Below, one piece after another: positions 1 to 11,870 of a stretch of DNA of 64,000 nt. The DNA comes from Tupaia tana. Its lineage: Eukaryota; Chordata; Mammalia; Scandentia; Tupaiidae. The first letter of the stretch is position 1. Every line of letters begins with the position of its first letter. Location: the NCBI GenBank assembly GCA_026018925.1, contig JAKSZU010000008.1, positions 7,368,415 through 7,432,414 of the forward strand. The letters are read 5' to 3'. The position numbers were made by a program, and so were the translations under genes. The notes under the pieces are model-generated. The model was not told where the DNA came from. It searched no databases and saw only the letters and a list, made by a program, of their open reading frames with translations.

Positions 1-59
1 TTCACCCGTGTTGCCTTCCTGTGCACCCACCCCGGCTGGGGTACAGCTCCCAGCATTTT

Positions 60-350
60 TATAAGTTGACTCCTTTATCAATATATAATGTCCATCTTTG
101 TCTCTTACATCTTTTTGATTTAAAGCCTACTTTTTCTGATATTGATATATACCCACTCTAGTTCTCTTTTCATTACTTTTTGTATGAAATATATTTCTTC
201 TCCTTTTATTTTCAGTGTATTCATATCTTTGGATCTAAAGTGAGTCTCTTATTGAGAATACTTACTTGGCATAGATATAAATAAACATTTCTGTCACCCA
301 TGACTTTTAATTGAAGCATTTAATCTATTACTTACATTTAAAATAACAAC
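60..350 (-). mobile_element. L1 fragment (5' part of ORF2, antisense)
   Basis: AT-rich sequence resembling an antisense L1 from the first half of ORF2; the plus strand reads as many stop codons and the minus strand as decayed L1-like coding sequence. It does not continue collinearly into the next piece. Subfamily not determined. The first 59 bases show nothing I recognise. Confidence 0.5.
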
Positions 351-359
351 TGACAAGGA

Positions 360-640
360 AGGACTAATGTCTGCCATTTTACGTTTTGCGGGTTTTACAT
401 TTAGATATTTGATCTATTTTGAGCTGACTTGCTAATGGTGAGAGACAGGGGTTAGTTTCATTTTTCTGCAGGTGCATATTCAGCTTTTCTAGCATCATTT
501 GCTGAAAAGACTTTGTTTTATCCACTGGATTATCTTGTGCCAGTTGTCAAAGTCAGTTGGCTGGACGGTTCTGGATACTCTATTCTGTTCCATTGGTCTC
601 TACGTCTGTTTTTGTGCCAATACTGAGGAGCAGAGAAAGT
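360..640 (-). mobile_element. L1 fragment (ORF2 C-terminal part, antisense)
   Basis: Matches the pattern of an antisense L1 ORF2 3' region, including the stretch corresponding to a call for cttgtgccagttgtcaaagt. It lies on the low-coordinate side of a reverse transcriptase piece, as expected for a minus-strand L1, but with a piece of ORF2 missing or moved at about 640-650. Confidence 0.55.
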
Positions 641-649
641 GGACCACCT

Positions 650-1030
650 CTTCTTGTTCCAGTTTTTAATGGGAAAGCTTTCAGCTTTTCTCCATCCAAT
701 ATGATGTTAGCTGAGTTTTATGTATGACTTTTATTGTGTTGACAATGTGTCTTCTATACCTATTTCATTGAGGGGTTCAGTCATGAAGGGATATTGTATT
801 TTATCAAATGCTTTTTCTGCATTAATTGGTATAATAATATGCTTTTTATCCTTCCATCTGTTGACGTGGTGTATTACATTCATTGTTTTGTGTATATTGA
901 ACCATCTTTGCATCCCATGACACTTGTCATAGTGTATACTCTTTCTGAAGTGCTGTTGGATTCAATTTGCTAGTATTTTTGTTGAGGACTTTGCATCTGT
1001 ATTAATTAAGAATATTAGTCTTTAGTGACA
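650..1030 (-). mobile_element. L1 ORF2 reverse transcriptase fragment
   Basis: The minus strand at 731-913 is open for 60 codons and contains the residues [13 protein letters not shown], a hallmark of the L1 reverse transcriptase. No full ORF2 survives, so this is a dead fragment. Confidence 0.8.
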
Positions 1031-1049
1031 CAGTCTCTTATGATTCCAG

Positions 1050-1340
1050 GCAAATTTTATTATTGCTTTTTCTATTTTTACAAATACCACTGGTAATTAG
1101 ATAAGAATCACATTAAATTTGTAAATCCATTTGGGTAGAATAGACATTGTAATTATATTGATTCTTCCAATCCAAGAGCAAGGGATGTCTTTCCATTTCT
1201 TTGTATCATTTTCAAATATTTTCTTCAGTTTTTCATAATTTTCTTTGTAGACTCTTTACCCTCTTTAGTTAGATTTATTCACAGGTATTTTGGTTTGTAG
1301 TGGCTTTTTGTTGTTGTTGTGTCCTTGTCTGTTTTTTTTT
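1050..1340 (-). mobile_element. L1 ORF2 fragment downstream of the RT core
   Basis: The minus strand reads as the KYLxINL ... [15 protein letters not shown] region of L1 ORF2, with stops. In an intact L1 this region follows the AEKAF block, yet here it lies on the 5' side of it. The two pieces are therefore out of order. Confidence 0.65.
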
Positions 1341-1436
1341 TTTTTTTAAATCAAGATGATGGAGGCTTCATAGGATGATTTGGGGAGGGCTCCTTCCATT
1401 TGGAGCTTTGGAAATTGTCTGAAAAGAAGTGAAGTT

Positions 1437-1695
1437 GGGACCAGCAGTTAGCGTAATGGCTATGTCGCTGAAGTCCCATGTAGCCAACCATGATTCGAGT
1501 CCCAGACCCGGTGGTTTAAACTCACGCCGGGTGCATGTGCGTGCATGCCCAAGATCCTGAGAGGAGAATGGAGGAGAAGGGATTGCGGCGTGACCATCCC
1601 CCCTGGGGGTGATTTCTCGCTTTCTATCTCTCTTTCTCTCTCTGTCTTTCTGGCAAGCTCGCGCGCCCTGTAGCAAAAAACTCTCCAAAAAAAAA
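1437..1695 (+). mobile_element. tRNA-derived SINE, full length
   Basis: Complete copy from the GGGACCAGCAGTTAGCG head to the CTCTCC(A)n tail. A perfect 15 bp target duplication (aaaagaagtgaagtt) lies at 1422-1436 and 1696-1710, showing L1-type insertion. Confidence 0.95.
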
Positions 1696-1710
1696 AAAAG
1701 AAGTGAAGTT

Positions 1711-1993
1711 TTGTAGAATTCAGAGATGAAGCCCATCTTCCCTACTCTAACCTGGAGAGGAGAAAATATATAGAAATAAACTTAAGAAATTTTTAAAATC
1801 AACAGGAAGAATCTTGAAAAATGAAAGTAGACTCTATCAAATGTAAGAATATCCTATTCTCAGATAGGATGTATCAACCTCTGAATGATACCAAATTTCC
1901 TGAAATAAACATTGCAGTAAAATCACCAGTGAAGTTATTCCTGGAGCTAGTCAAGTTGATTCCCAAATTTGTAGAAAGTAAGAATAGCTAGGA
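1711..1993. other. AT-rich intergenic sequence, unassigned
   Basis: No open frame longer than a few dozen codons and no repeat I recognise. Confidence 0.4.
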
Positions 1994-2281
1994 GGGGCCA
2001 GTAAGTGGCATGGTAGTTAAAGGCTCTGGATTCCCACATGGCCAACTATAGTTCAAGTCCCGGACTTGGCAGCTTGAAAATCGCCCTGCACGTGTGTGCA
2101 TGTGTGCTCAGAATCCTGAGAGGAGAATGGAGGAGAGAGGACTGAAGCATGGCCAGCCACCTTGGGCTGTGCTCTCTCACTTTCTCTATCTCTGTCTCTC
2201 TCTCTCCCCCTGTCTCTCTCTCTCTCTTTCTCTCACTCCCTGACAAGCACACAACCCCCAAAAAATAAAAATTAAAAAAAA
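1994..2281 (+). mobile_element. tRNA-derived SINE, older variant
   Basis: Starts GGGGCCAGTAAGTGGCATGG and ends in an A-rich tail after a long CT-rich tract. The near-identical flanks aagaatagctagg (1980-1992) and aagaatagctggg (2282-2294) are the target duplication. Confidence 0.9.
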
Positions 2282-2294
2282 AAGAATAGCTGGG

Positions 2295-2950
2295 AAATTT
2301 CATAAAAAGACAATGAAGAGCAAACAAAATATGTATCCCTTATAATTAAAAGTGTGGTTCTGGTCCATGACATTGACAAAGCGACCAAAAGGAAACAGAA
2401 AATGTGGAAACAGATAAAAGGAAATTTAATATATAATAAAAAGTGAAATCTCAAATCACTGGTGAGAAAACAGTCTTTTTAGTGAGTGGTAGATTATTGG
2501 ATTGTCTTTTGGCAAAATTTTGCATAACAGAATAAATTTCAAATGAATCAGAGGTCAGAATGACTATGAAGAATGTAAATTGTAGAAGAAAATACAGGCA
2601 AATTTTTTTTATAAGCTGAGTATGGGTAGAACCTTTCTAACTTTGACCCCAAATCCACATAGAATATTAAAAATAGAAGACTTATATACTATGTTGATTT
2701 TTTTAAGCCACCCCACTGCTCTCCAGAAAAGAGTTAAAATATCTTAGAAAGTTTTGTTTGCTTCTTGGCAAAGCAAGAAAAGATTGTGAAACCAAAGTCC
2801 AAGGTCTCCATTCATTGTTAAAGGATCAAGCCAGTCCTGCAAAAGTGTAACAGGTGTGGGTTTTGTAGAAATGCACAGGAGAGGGTCAAGTGGATAAGTA
2901 CTGTTCAAGGGGCTTTCAAAAGCTAAAAGGAAATGTATATTATTTAAAAA
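2295..2950. other. AT-rich intergenic sequence, unassigned
   Basis: No convincing gene, motif or repeat identified. Minus-strand open frames here are short and lack any family signature. Confidence 0.4.
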
Positions 2951-2954
2951 ATCA

Positions 2955-3292
2955 TGCATGAATTTTAAATTATTTTGTACTTACACTATTTTCTTTTTAA
3001 AAAAACTTTCCAGAAGGTAACAGCACTTGCCAGAGAGAGAGAGAGAGAGAGAGAGAGAACTCCCCCACTGAGATGTAATCATACAGCATCCCTTCTCTGT
3101 TTCTCTGTATGCTGTAGGGACTGAGGACATGCATTCACCCGTGTTCAGTATGTTTTTCAAGCCTCTGGGCTGGGATTTGAGCCACTCGATCAGGCAAATG
3201 GGACCTGGCTCCCTTAACCACCAAGCCATAGACAGCTCTAAACTTGTACTTTAAGTGCTTTTTTCCATAAAGTTTTGAAGACTTCTTATATT
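2955..3292. mobile_element. DNA-transposon MITE interrupted by a SINE
   Basis: The right part (about 3240-3290: acttgtactttaag then ttccataaagttttgaagac) matches the right terminal repeat of the MITE at 47690-48085. The left part (about 2960-2990) is weaker. A SINE occupies the middle in both loci. Confidence 0.45.
2992..3238 (-). mobile_element. tRNA-derived SINE, older variant
   Basis: Minus-strand copy: A/T-rich tail at the left, a (GA)n tract at 3039-3058 that is the complement of the CT-rich body, and the degraded head near 3238. CpG sites are largely lost. Confidence 0.8.
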
Positions 3293-3535
3293 TATTATTC
3301 ACAATAATATTAATATGTCTATTTATTTCTTATAGCTTCCTGTTTTGTTTTTCTGTTCAACGACAATGAGGCTAAGCAGGATAGATTAATGTAGCTGAAT
3401 TGATTGGTATTTTAAGAAACAGCCTACAGAGAAAAAAAAAAAAAAACACATGCTTAATAAAATCTAAAAGAAGACTTTTATAAAAATTCGACTGTCCAAA
3501 TATAGAGCAGGAAAGAAAATTCACTTAAATTTACA
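3293..3535. other. AT-rich sequence, unassigned
   Basis: Contains an A run at about 3432-3446. Nothing else recognised. Confidence 0.4.
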
Positions 3536-3539
3536 GTAT

Positions 3540-4065
3540 GGCCACAACATAATCCTCCTTTGCTTCCCCCCACAGGAAAGAAAAATTAGTATATTGTAGA
3601 GATATCTATGCTCCCATGTTTATTACAAGACTATTCACAATAGCTAGATTATGAAATCAAACTAAGTATTATAAACAGATGAACGGATAAAGAAAATGTA
3701 GCACATATACACAATGTAATACTATTTAGCCTTAAAAAAAAGAAAGAAATGTTATAATTGGAGGCAACATAGACGAGTCTGGACATTACATTATGTTAAA
3801 AGAAGTCAGTTAGGCACAGGAGAAATACCATGTGTTCTCACCCACACATGGAAGCTGAAAAGGCTGATCTTATAGAAGCAGAGTAGAACAGTGGTTACTA
3901 AAGGCTGGGATGGGCAGGTGGAAAGGGGGATAAGGAGATGTTCAACAAATGAAAAATTATGATCAGATATGAGGAATAAGTTCCAGTGCTCTACAGCAAA
4001 TATGGGGACTGTAGTTAACAATAATTAATTGTCTATTTCAAAATAGCTAGAGGAAAGGTTTTCTG
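3540..4065 (+). mobile_element. L1 3' part (ORF2 end and 3' UTR)
   Basis: Plus-strand L1 3' region: the block with tatctatgctcccatgttta, gatgaacggataaagaaaatg and the following purine-rich stretch is typical of the ORF2 C-terminus and 3' UTR of older L1s. It is interrupted by a SINE and resumes at 4305. Confidence 0.75.
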
Positions 4066-4304
4066 GGTTTTTGTTGTTGTTGTTGTTTGTTGTTGTTATT
4101 TTGTTTTTAAGACTTTTAGCACTCGCCAGACAGAGAGAGACAGAAAAGAGACCCCCTAGGTGGCATGGCCATGTCACAATCACTTCTTCTCCATTCTCTT
4201 CCTGGGATTTTGGCATGCATGTACATGCAGCTGGTGTAATTTTTCAAGCCATGGGGTCCAGGACTCAAACTGTGATTGGCCATGTGAATACTGACTCCAA
4301 AAGA
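4066..4304 (-). mobile_element. tRNA-derived SINE inserted in L1
   Basis: Minus-strand copy with a TTG-rich tail at the left, body at 4110-4220 and a degraded head near 4290. The short repeat tgggttttt on both sides may be the target duplication. Confidence 0.85.
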
Positions 4305-4482
4305 GTGGGTTTTTATGATGTTACCAACATGAAGTGAAGATAAATATTTGAGTGATGGATATGCTAATTGCCTTGATTACAATGTGCGCATTACTCACTA
4401 AACTCACGTATGAAAAAGTATACTATAGCTGATACGTCTGTACAATTTTTATGTATCAAGTAAAAATAATAGAAGGATGGGC
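4305..4482 (+). mobile_element. L1 3' terminus
   Basis: Resumes the L1 at 3540-4065. The phrase gtgatggatatgctaattgc and the ending caagtaaaaataat are typical of L1 3' UTR ends. Confidence 0.75.
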
Positions 4483-5998
4483 TTCCTTGGTGATGGAGGA
4501 ATAAAACCAGAGGCCACATTTTGCAACATAGAGTTTGATTGATTCTCTTCCTTCTGAGGAACCTCACATTGTAACACTGTAACACACAGAGCAGAAACCT
4601 AGAAGACCTGATTCTGATACAACACAGAGCAAATCAGGTTTCCCCACTATTAAATGCACATGGTAAAGATAAGATGTGGACTAATTAGCCCCTAGGCTAG
4701 ATGCAGATTATGTGCTGACTCTTCTATGTCAATGCAATGAAGAGATAATACTGTTACTCATTTAGCCTCATGCTAATAACCTCTATCATTGAAAGGAAGA
4801 AAACATAATGATGTTCCTTTACTAGGTTAATAAATGAGATACAAAAGAAAAAACAAATGCATGACCTAATGTCATAAAATCAGCGTGGCAAACCTCTTAG
4901 ATGTCCTCACTCTCAAGCTAGGATTCTCTTTCATACATTATGCTCTGCTTTCTAAAATGTATTATCTGAGTTGTTTTAAACATGTGGTTAGAAAAAGGAT
5001 AATTCAAAGCTAAGTGTCTGTTCTTTCCACTCTGCCTTCTCTTGACATCAGTATGTTAGAAATAAAGTGGATTAAAAATAGTATCAGCTGTCACTAACTA
5101 GTTGTAGAATATCACTTGAAGGTTGACCCTGTTAGTTCCTTTCTCATCTATAACCTGATGATAGCAGAGACTGCCTTAGCCTACCAACATATGGTTTGAG
5201 GAAGAATTTGACAATGGATTTGCACATGCTGTGAACAGTATAAAGTCTTATTTGCTATAATAATAGCACCACTAGCACCAACGAAACACTTACGAATAAC
5301 CTGACCCTTTCTGAGTTTTGACAACACTTCATCTGTATCTGTCTTAAGATGCTGTGATGTCTGGACTAATCAAAGCTTGTCTGGTTTCTCCAATACCTGA
5401 CAACAAATTTTAATCTCTCTTGTGTGATGAATAAGTCCTTTTATGCTTAATTCAGATGACACTCCAAATAGAGTAAAGAGTGTTTTCGAATGAATCAGTT
5501 TATTGAAGAAAAGACACACACAAGCAGAGAACAGTCAAATACATAGGCTATTAAAAGGTAAATAAGTAAGAATGTGCTTGAATGTCCACAGATAAGCTTC
5601 AATATTGAAGATATTTTACATCAGACACTTCATGTAAGCCCATACTGTTGTGTAATGATATGTAGTGATTATAATGTTCTCATATCTTGAAAAAAATGGA
5701 CATTAGCAATGGGGAAGTAAAAAGAACCATTAAAGACTTATTCTGTGATAAGGGCATTAATCTGTGTGGGTGTATGAGTTGGTGTCGGTAATGGGGTACA
5801 TGTGTGAGTGTATTGGTACACACATAGCAGTACTCTCCCCAGAAAAGTAGTACTTTGACTTGTGCTTCCAGGGAAAACAAGAATTTATTCTAATATATTC
5901 ATTTCACTAAACCATTTTGTAATTAAGAGACAAATTTTCCAGAGAGCTGACCTAGGTCAATTTGTGATCACTGAAAAGTTTAAAAATAATTGACTCTA
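4483..5998. other. AT-rich intergenic DNA, unassigned
   Basis: About 1.5 kb without a SINE. No open frame above about 66 codons and no recognised family; I see nothing that supports a gene here. Confidence 0.45.
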
Positions 5999-6253
5999 GG
6001 ACCAGCAGATGGCATAATGTTACATCGCCAGACTCCCACATGGCTGACTGTGGTTTGAGACTCAAGCTAGGAGGCTTGAAACTCATGGCAAGCACATGTG
6101 TATGCATGCTAAAGATCCCAAGAGGAGAATGGAGAAGAAGGGATTGCAGCATGGCCATCATGGGGTGATTTCTCACTTTCTGTCTCTCTGTCTCTTTCTG
6201 TGTCTCCAGGGAGCACATGTCCTATAGCAAAAATATCTTAAATAAATAAATGA
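5999..6253 (+). mobile_element. tRNA-derived SINE
   Basis: GACCAGCAGATGGCATAATG head, CT-rich body and a tail of aaataaataaatg. Imperfect duplications aataattgactcta and aataattgaccct flank it. Confidence 0.9.
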
Positions 6254-6391
6254 AATAATTGACCCTAAAGAAAGCCAAAGTCTTTGACCTCAGCAAAGAA
6301 TGCCAAATATTTTATGAGTAATATTCAAAAAAGTGGATCACGCTATGCAATGTGATCTGTCTTTGCATCTCTATTTTGTTCAGTTTTAGGA

Positions 6392-6438
6392 TTCTTTTTG
6401 GAAAGATTTCTGCTATATGGTGCATAAACTCACCTGGT

Positions 6439-6472
<34 letters not shown>

Positions 6473-6661
6473 TAAGAAATCACCTTCCATGGGAGAGGCC
6501 CACACTGCAATCCCTTCTCCAAACTCCTCTAGGGATTTTGGGCACACACACACACACACACACATGTCTAGCATGAGTTTCAAGTCACTGGATCTGGGAC
6601 TCAAACTGCAGTCAATCATGTGAGAGTCCAGTGCCTTAACCATTATGCCAATCACTGGCCC
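6392..6661 (-). mobile_element. tRNA-derived SINE with a CA microsatellite
   Basis: Minus-strand copy. The segment that normally reads gcacgcacacatgcgc has expanded into (CA)n at 6542-6563, and the CT tract appears as (GA)n near 6450-6470. Confidence 0.9.
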
Positions 6662-6966
6662 CAGGTGTATAGTTCTTAGAAGTTTAATCATCCTTCTTTT
6701 AGAAAAGGGCTCTGTCCGTCTATATGCTGACTGTAAAAAACTCACCTCACCTGTAAACCTACACAGAGAATGAAAACGAACGGATGCAAATGTATTCCAG
6801 CAAACAAAAGCCAAAAACAAGTTAAGAGTAGCTATATGGACATCAGATAAAATAAACTTCAGTAAAAACAAAGATAAAGAAGACTATCTTATAATTAAAG
6901 AAAGGATTAGTCCAGCAAAGAAATGCACATGCAGCAAGTACAACACAGGTAAACCTGTGTGGTCTT

Positions 6967-7217
6967 TTTGTTTGTTTGTTTGTTTGTTTGTTTGTTTTTT
7001 TGCCATAGGGTTTATGCATGAGTCAGAGAGGAAAATGAGAAATCATCCCCCAGCAGGAATGGCCATGCCGTAATCTCTTGTGCTACCTTCTCTCAGGATT
7101 TGGGCTTGCACACACATGCAGCAGGTGTGATTTTCAAGCTGCTGGGCCTATGACTTGAACCAGAGTCAATCATGTGAGAATCCAGCACTTAACCATCACA
7201 CTACCTACTGGCTCTGT
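6967..7217 (-). mobile_element. tRNA-derived SINE inserted in L1
   Basis: Minus-strand copy. Its tail has become a (GTTT)n tract at 6966-6996, the complement of an A-rich AAAC tail, and its head is near 7215. Confidence 0.85.
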
Positions 7218-7317
7218 ACCTAGTCAGCATTTACAGAACATTCTACCCTTAGTTTCATGATACTCATTATTTTCATCTGCACATGGATCATTTTCCAGGA
7301 TAGACCACATGTAAGGC

Positions 7318-7320
<3 letters not shown>

Positions 7321-7350
<30 letters not shown>
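7321..7350. repeat. (CA)n microsatellite
   Basis: Fifteen uninterrupted CA units within the L1. Confidence 0.95.
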
Positions 7351-7352
<2 letters not shown>

Positions 7353-7849
7353 AGTGAGAGTTTCAAAAGTTACAAATCATACCAAGTATCTTTGCTGACT
7401 ACAACTGAATAAAGCTAGAAATTGTTAACGATGAAAATAATTTAAATACACAGAAAGTAAAACTATGCTCATGAAAGACTACTGAGTTAAAGAAGAAATC
7501 AAGATAGAAATTTAAAAATTTATTAAAACGAATGAGAATTAAAAACACAACTTATCAAATCTTGTGACATACATCATCAGCAGTTTCAAGGGGGAAATTA
7601 GTACCAATAATTGGTTTTATCACAAAAAGAGGAAGATCTTAAATAAACAATCTAACAGTTCACCTCAAGGAACTACAAAAATGAGAACGAAGTTATTCCA
7701 AAATTAGAAGGAAAGCAATAGTGAAGATCAGAGAAGAAATAAACAATCTTGACATACACAAAAATATATATAAAATACCAATGTTAAAAATCTGTGTTTT
7801 TTTGAGAAGATAAACAAAATTGACAAACCATTTCTAGACTAACAAAGGT

Positions 7850-7874
7850 TAAAAAAAAAAAAAAAAAAAAAAAA
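7850..7874. repeat. Poly(A) tract within L1
   Basis: About 24 consecutive A residues inside L1 sequence; no SINE body is joined to it. Confidence 0.9.
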
Positions 7875-8127
7875 GCTCAACTAAATAAAATAAAGAACAA
7901 AAGAAGAGATATCATAACAAAAGAGACTGGATAAGTAGAAGTCTCCCAACAAATAAAAAGTTCAGGACTAGAGGAACGCACTACTGAATTCTACAAAACT
8001 TCTGAAGAGTTAATACTAATATTCCTCAAACTATTCTACAAATTTGAAGTGAAAGGATTTCTCCCAACCCAACCTCATTCTATGTGGTCAGCTTATCCCG
8101 ATACTAAAACCAGACACACAGTGGAAA

Positions 8128-8136
8128 ACACACACA

Positions 8137-8170
<34 letters not shown>
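8128..8170. repeat. (CA)n microsatellite
   Basis: CA units with one interruption (cacacatacaca) inside L1 ORF2. Confidence 0.95.
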
Positions 8171-8837
8171 AGAAAACACACAAGCAAACAAACAAAAATC
8201 TGTGATGTATATAGATAAAAAAAAACCTCAAGAAAATACTAGCAAGTCAACTCTAAAAACATGTCAAAAACATAATGCCCCATGATCAAATTAATTCTAT
8301 CCCAGAGATGCAAGAATGGCTTGACATATGCAAATTTATAAATGTGATATATTATATCAACAAAGTAAAAGACAAAAACCATATGATAATCTTAATATAT
8401 TTTTAAAAGGCATTTAACAAAATTTAATATTCTTTTATGATAAAAATGCTCAACAAATTAGGTATGGAATTAATTGCCTCAATGCAATCAAAGTCATTTA
8501 CAACAAACTCACAATCAACATTGTGAGAAAAAGTGAAAACTTTTTCCCTAAATACTGGAACAAGGATGTCCACTTCTACCACTCTTATTCAACATGGTAC
8601 TAGAAGTCCTACCCAGAGCAGTTATACAAGAGGAAGAAATAAAGTGCATCCAAATTGGAAAATTGTCCCCATTGCAGATGATATAGTCATATTTAGAAAG
8701 TTCTAAAGATTCCACAAAAATTTTAGAACTGATAAATGAATACAATAAAGTTGCAAAATATAAAATCAATATATAAAAATTGGTGCATTTCTATAGTTCA
8801 GTAATGAAATAACTAAAAAAGAAATAAAGAATTCACT

Positions 8838-9091
8838 GGGACCAGCAGTTGGCATAATGGCTAGGTCACTGGACTCCCATGTGGTCGACCGCAGTTCAAG
8901 TACTGGACTTGGTGGCTTAAACGCATGCCCGGTGCTTGTGAGTGCATGCCCAAGATCCTGAGAGGAGAATGGAGGAGATGGGATTGTGGCATGGCCATCC
9001 CCCCAGAGGGCGATTTCTTGCTTTCTGTCTCTCTGTCTCTCTGTCTTTCTGGTGAGTGCATGCACCCTATAGCAAAAACCTCTCCAAAAAA
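8838..9091 (+). mobile_element. tRNA-derived SINE inserted in L1
   Basis: Complete plus-strand copy ending CTCTCCAAAAAAAG. It splits the L1 just after the reverse transcriptase active-site region. Confidence 0.92.
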
Positions 9092-9218
9092 AGAAATGTA
9101 AAAATTTCTTTCTACAATAACTAGAAAGAAAATAAAATACCTAGGAATAAGTTTTGAAAGGAGGTAAAAGATCTCTACAATGAAAACTTTAAACCACCTA
9201 TGGGAAAAATTGAAGACA

Positions 9219-9455
9219 GGCAGCCAGTGGTGTGGTGGTTAAGGAGGCTGAATCATACATGGTTGACCATTTGATTCACGTCCCAAAATTGGTGTTTTTA
9301 AAACAGTCCAGGCATGTATGCACACATGCCCAAAATCCTGAAAGGAAGAAGAAATGAAGGAGAAGGGATCAGAGCATGACTATTCCCCAGGTGGGGTGCT
9401 TTCTCACTAAAATAGAAGAAGAAAAGAAGAAAGGAAAAAAGAAAAGAAAAGAATA
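9219..9455 (+). mobile_element. tRNA-derived SINE, old variant, truncated body
   Basis: Head AGGCAGCCAGTGGTGTGGTGG. The CT tract and 3' end are replaced by a long A/G-rich tail at 9405-9455. Confidence 0.8.
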
Positions 9456-9849
9456 AATGCAAAAAGATATAAGAAAAAAATCCCATGTTCATGGATTGAG
9501 AGAATCAATACTGTTACAATGTCTATACTGCAAAAAACAAATAAGCAAGCAAACAAACAAAAACCCCTACAGATTCAATATCATATTTGTCAAAATATCA
9601 ATAACATTCTTCACAAAAATAGAAAATTATAAAATTGATATGGAATCACAAAATATCCCAAATAGCCAAACCAATCCTGAGCAAAAAGAATAGAGATAGA
9701 GGCATTATACTACAGGATTTCAAAATACACTCTGAAGCTATAGTAACAAAAATAGCATGGTACTGGCAGGGAAGGGGCATACACACAGAATAATAAAACT
9801 AAACAGAAACTAAAAAATAAATTCACTTATATATAGCCAGATGATTTTT

Positions 9850-10115
9850 TTAAGTTTTGTTATAGGGTGCATGTACTTGCTAGAGAGAGACAGAAAGAGA
9901 GAGAGAAAGAGAGAGAATGAGAAGTTTCCCCTCTGTGGGGATGGCCATACCACAATCCCTTCTTCTTCATCCTTCTCTCAGGATTTTGAGCACGCAGGCA
10001 CACATGCCTGGAGTGTTTCCCAAACTGCCAGGTCCAGGACTCGAACTGCAGTCATCCAAATGGGACCCAAGCACTTTAACCACCCCACTTTAACTCCATA
10101 CCACTGGCTGACTCC
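9850..10115 (-). mobile_element. tRNA-derived SINE inserted in L1
   Basis: Minus-strand copy flanked by similar sequences (agccagatgattttttt and agccagctaattttttt), which are the diverged target duplication. Confidence 0.88.
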
Positions 10116-10838
10116 AGCCAGCTAATTTTTTTATAAAGGTGCCAAAAACACCATTGAGGAAAAGACAATTTCTTCAATAAATGGTGTTGGGAAAACTAGA
10201 CATCCATAGGTAGAAAATTGAAGCTAGACCTGTATTTCTCACCATACACAAAAATCAACTCTAAATGGACTAAAACTTAAACCATGAAACTGTGAAGCTC
10301 CTAGAAGAACACATAGGTGAAACACTTTAGGACACTGGTACAGAATTCATGAGTAGAACCTCAAAAGTACAGGCAACATAGTTAGACAAATGTGACTATC
10401 TCAAATTAAAAATCTACACAGTAAAGGAAACAAACAGAGTGAAGAGAACCCAGAGAATGGCAGAAAATATTTGCATACTATTCATCTCACATGATATTAA
10501 AAACCATTTTAGACAAGAAACTCAAACAACTCAGCAGAGAAAAAAACATGTTTTTTTAAAATAACCCAGTTTTTTTAAATGGGCAAATAATCTCAATGAA
10601 CAGCTCTCAAATTAACTCACATTAACACAAATGCATTACGAACATGAAAAAAAAATGCTTAACACCACTAATTATTAGAGAAATGCCAATCAAAACCACA
10701 ATGAAATATCGTCTTACCCCAGTTAGAATGGTTATTACCAAAAAGACAGAAATTAACAAATGTTGGTGAGGATGCAGAGAATGGGATGCTCTGTAAAAGA
10801 GGTGGCAACAGAAATTAGTAAGGCCATTATAGAACATA

Positions 10839-10908
10839 CTGGGTTGTCAAAAAAGTCATGACATATTTTTTTATGCAAAAATGCATCATGATTTTTTCAA
10901 CAAACCAA
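10839..10908. mobile_element. Mariner-type MITE inserted in L1
   Basis: About 70 bp with inverted ends: ctgggttgtcaaaaaagtca at the left, and at the right a sequence whose complement begins ttggtttgttgaaaaaatca. It is flanked by TA at 10837-10838 and 10909-10910, and removing it with one TA restores the L1 sequence gaacata-gtatggagg. It is one of three related copies in the window (also 25427 and 47605). Confidence 0.8.
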
Positions 10909-11370
10909 TAGTATGGAGGTGCCTGAAAAACAAAAATGTCTTATGATCTGGCAATACCACTACTTGGCATATATCCAAATGAAACAAAATCAGTATGTTG
11001 TAAAGATATCTACACCATAATGTTCATTGCAATACCATTCACAACAACCAAGATTTGGGAGCAGCCTGTGTCCATCAATAGATGAATGGGCAAATAAAAT
11101 GTGATACACATATACAATAGAAAAGTATGCCATCATTAAATATGATTAAATCCTATTTTGATGTTAAATGGGAAAGTCTGGAGGACATCATGTTAAGTGA
11201 AATAAACCACATAAAAAGAAATACCACATGTTCTCCTCCAAATGTGCAAAGAGAAAAAAAAAATTACCTTGTAGTTGTACAGAGGTGAAGAATGACTGCA
11301 AGAGACTCAGAAGGATGGGATGGTGTGGGTGAGGGGTAGGGAAGGATGTTGATTAGCAGAAACAAACTTG

Positions 11371-11598
11371 CAGGCCTGTAGGTGGCATGGTGGTTAAGGC
11401 TCTGGATTCTGCATGGCCAGTGGCTTGAAAAACATGCTGGGTAAATGTATATGCATGCCCAAAATCCCAAGAGAAGAATGGAGAAGGGACTGTGGCATGG
11501 CCATTCCCCTGGAGAGTGATTTCTTCTCTCTAGCAGTGTACACAACCCATAGGAAACAAAACAAAACAAAACAAAGAAGAAAGAGAGAAAAAGAAAGA
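11371..11598 (+). mobile_element. tRNA-derived SINE inserted in L1 3' UTR
   Basis: Head GGCCTGTAGGTGGCATGGTGG, a shortened CT tract, and a tail of repeated aaaac units followed by A/G-rich sequence. Confidence 0.85.
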
Positions 11599-11870
11599 AT
11601 GAGTCAAAATGGCAAATGGGGGCGGAATCCTTTCTAGTATTATAAAATACAGTGGGGAGAATATAGAGACAATAACTTGCTGTGTATCTCAAAATAACTG
11701 AAAGGAAGGATTTTGAATGCTCCCAACACAGGTAAGGACAAAGTTGAGATGGTAGGTATGCTAATTACCCTGAGTTAATCATTACGCATGGGGTTCTTTA
11801 CCAAAAACTCATACTGAACTCCCATAAATATGAACAATTATTATATGTTTAATAAAACTATTTTCTTAAA

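Larger units (their letters stand above)
6740..11870 (+). mobile_element. Long decayed L1 element
   Basis: A mostly collinear plus-strand L1 covering mid ORF2 to the 3' end. The reverse transcriptase core lies at about 8280-8720: the conserved block before the active site reads [13 protein letters not shown] in one frame at 8567-8605, and the active-site region after it is broken by a stop. The C-terminus and 3' UTR run from 10120, and the terminal block ggtatgctaattaccctgag is at 11756. Five SINEs (6967, 8838, 9219, 9850, 11371), a MITE (10839) and two CA microsatellites interrupt it. It has many stops and cannot be active. ORF1 and the 5' UTR are not visible. Confidence 0.8.
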
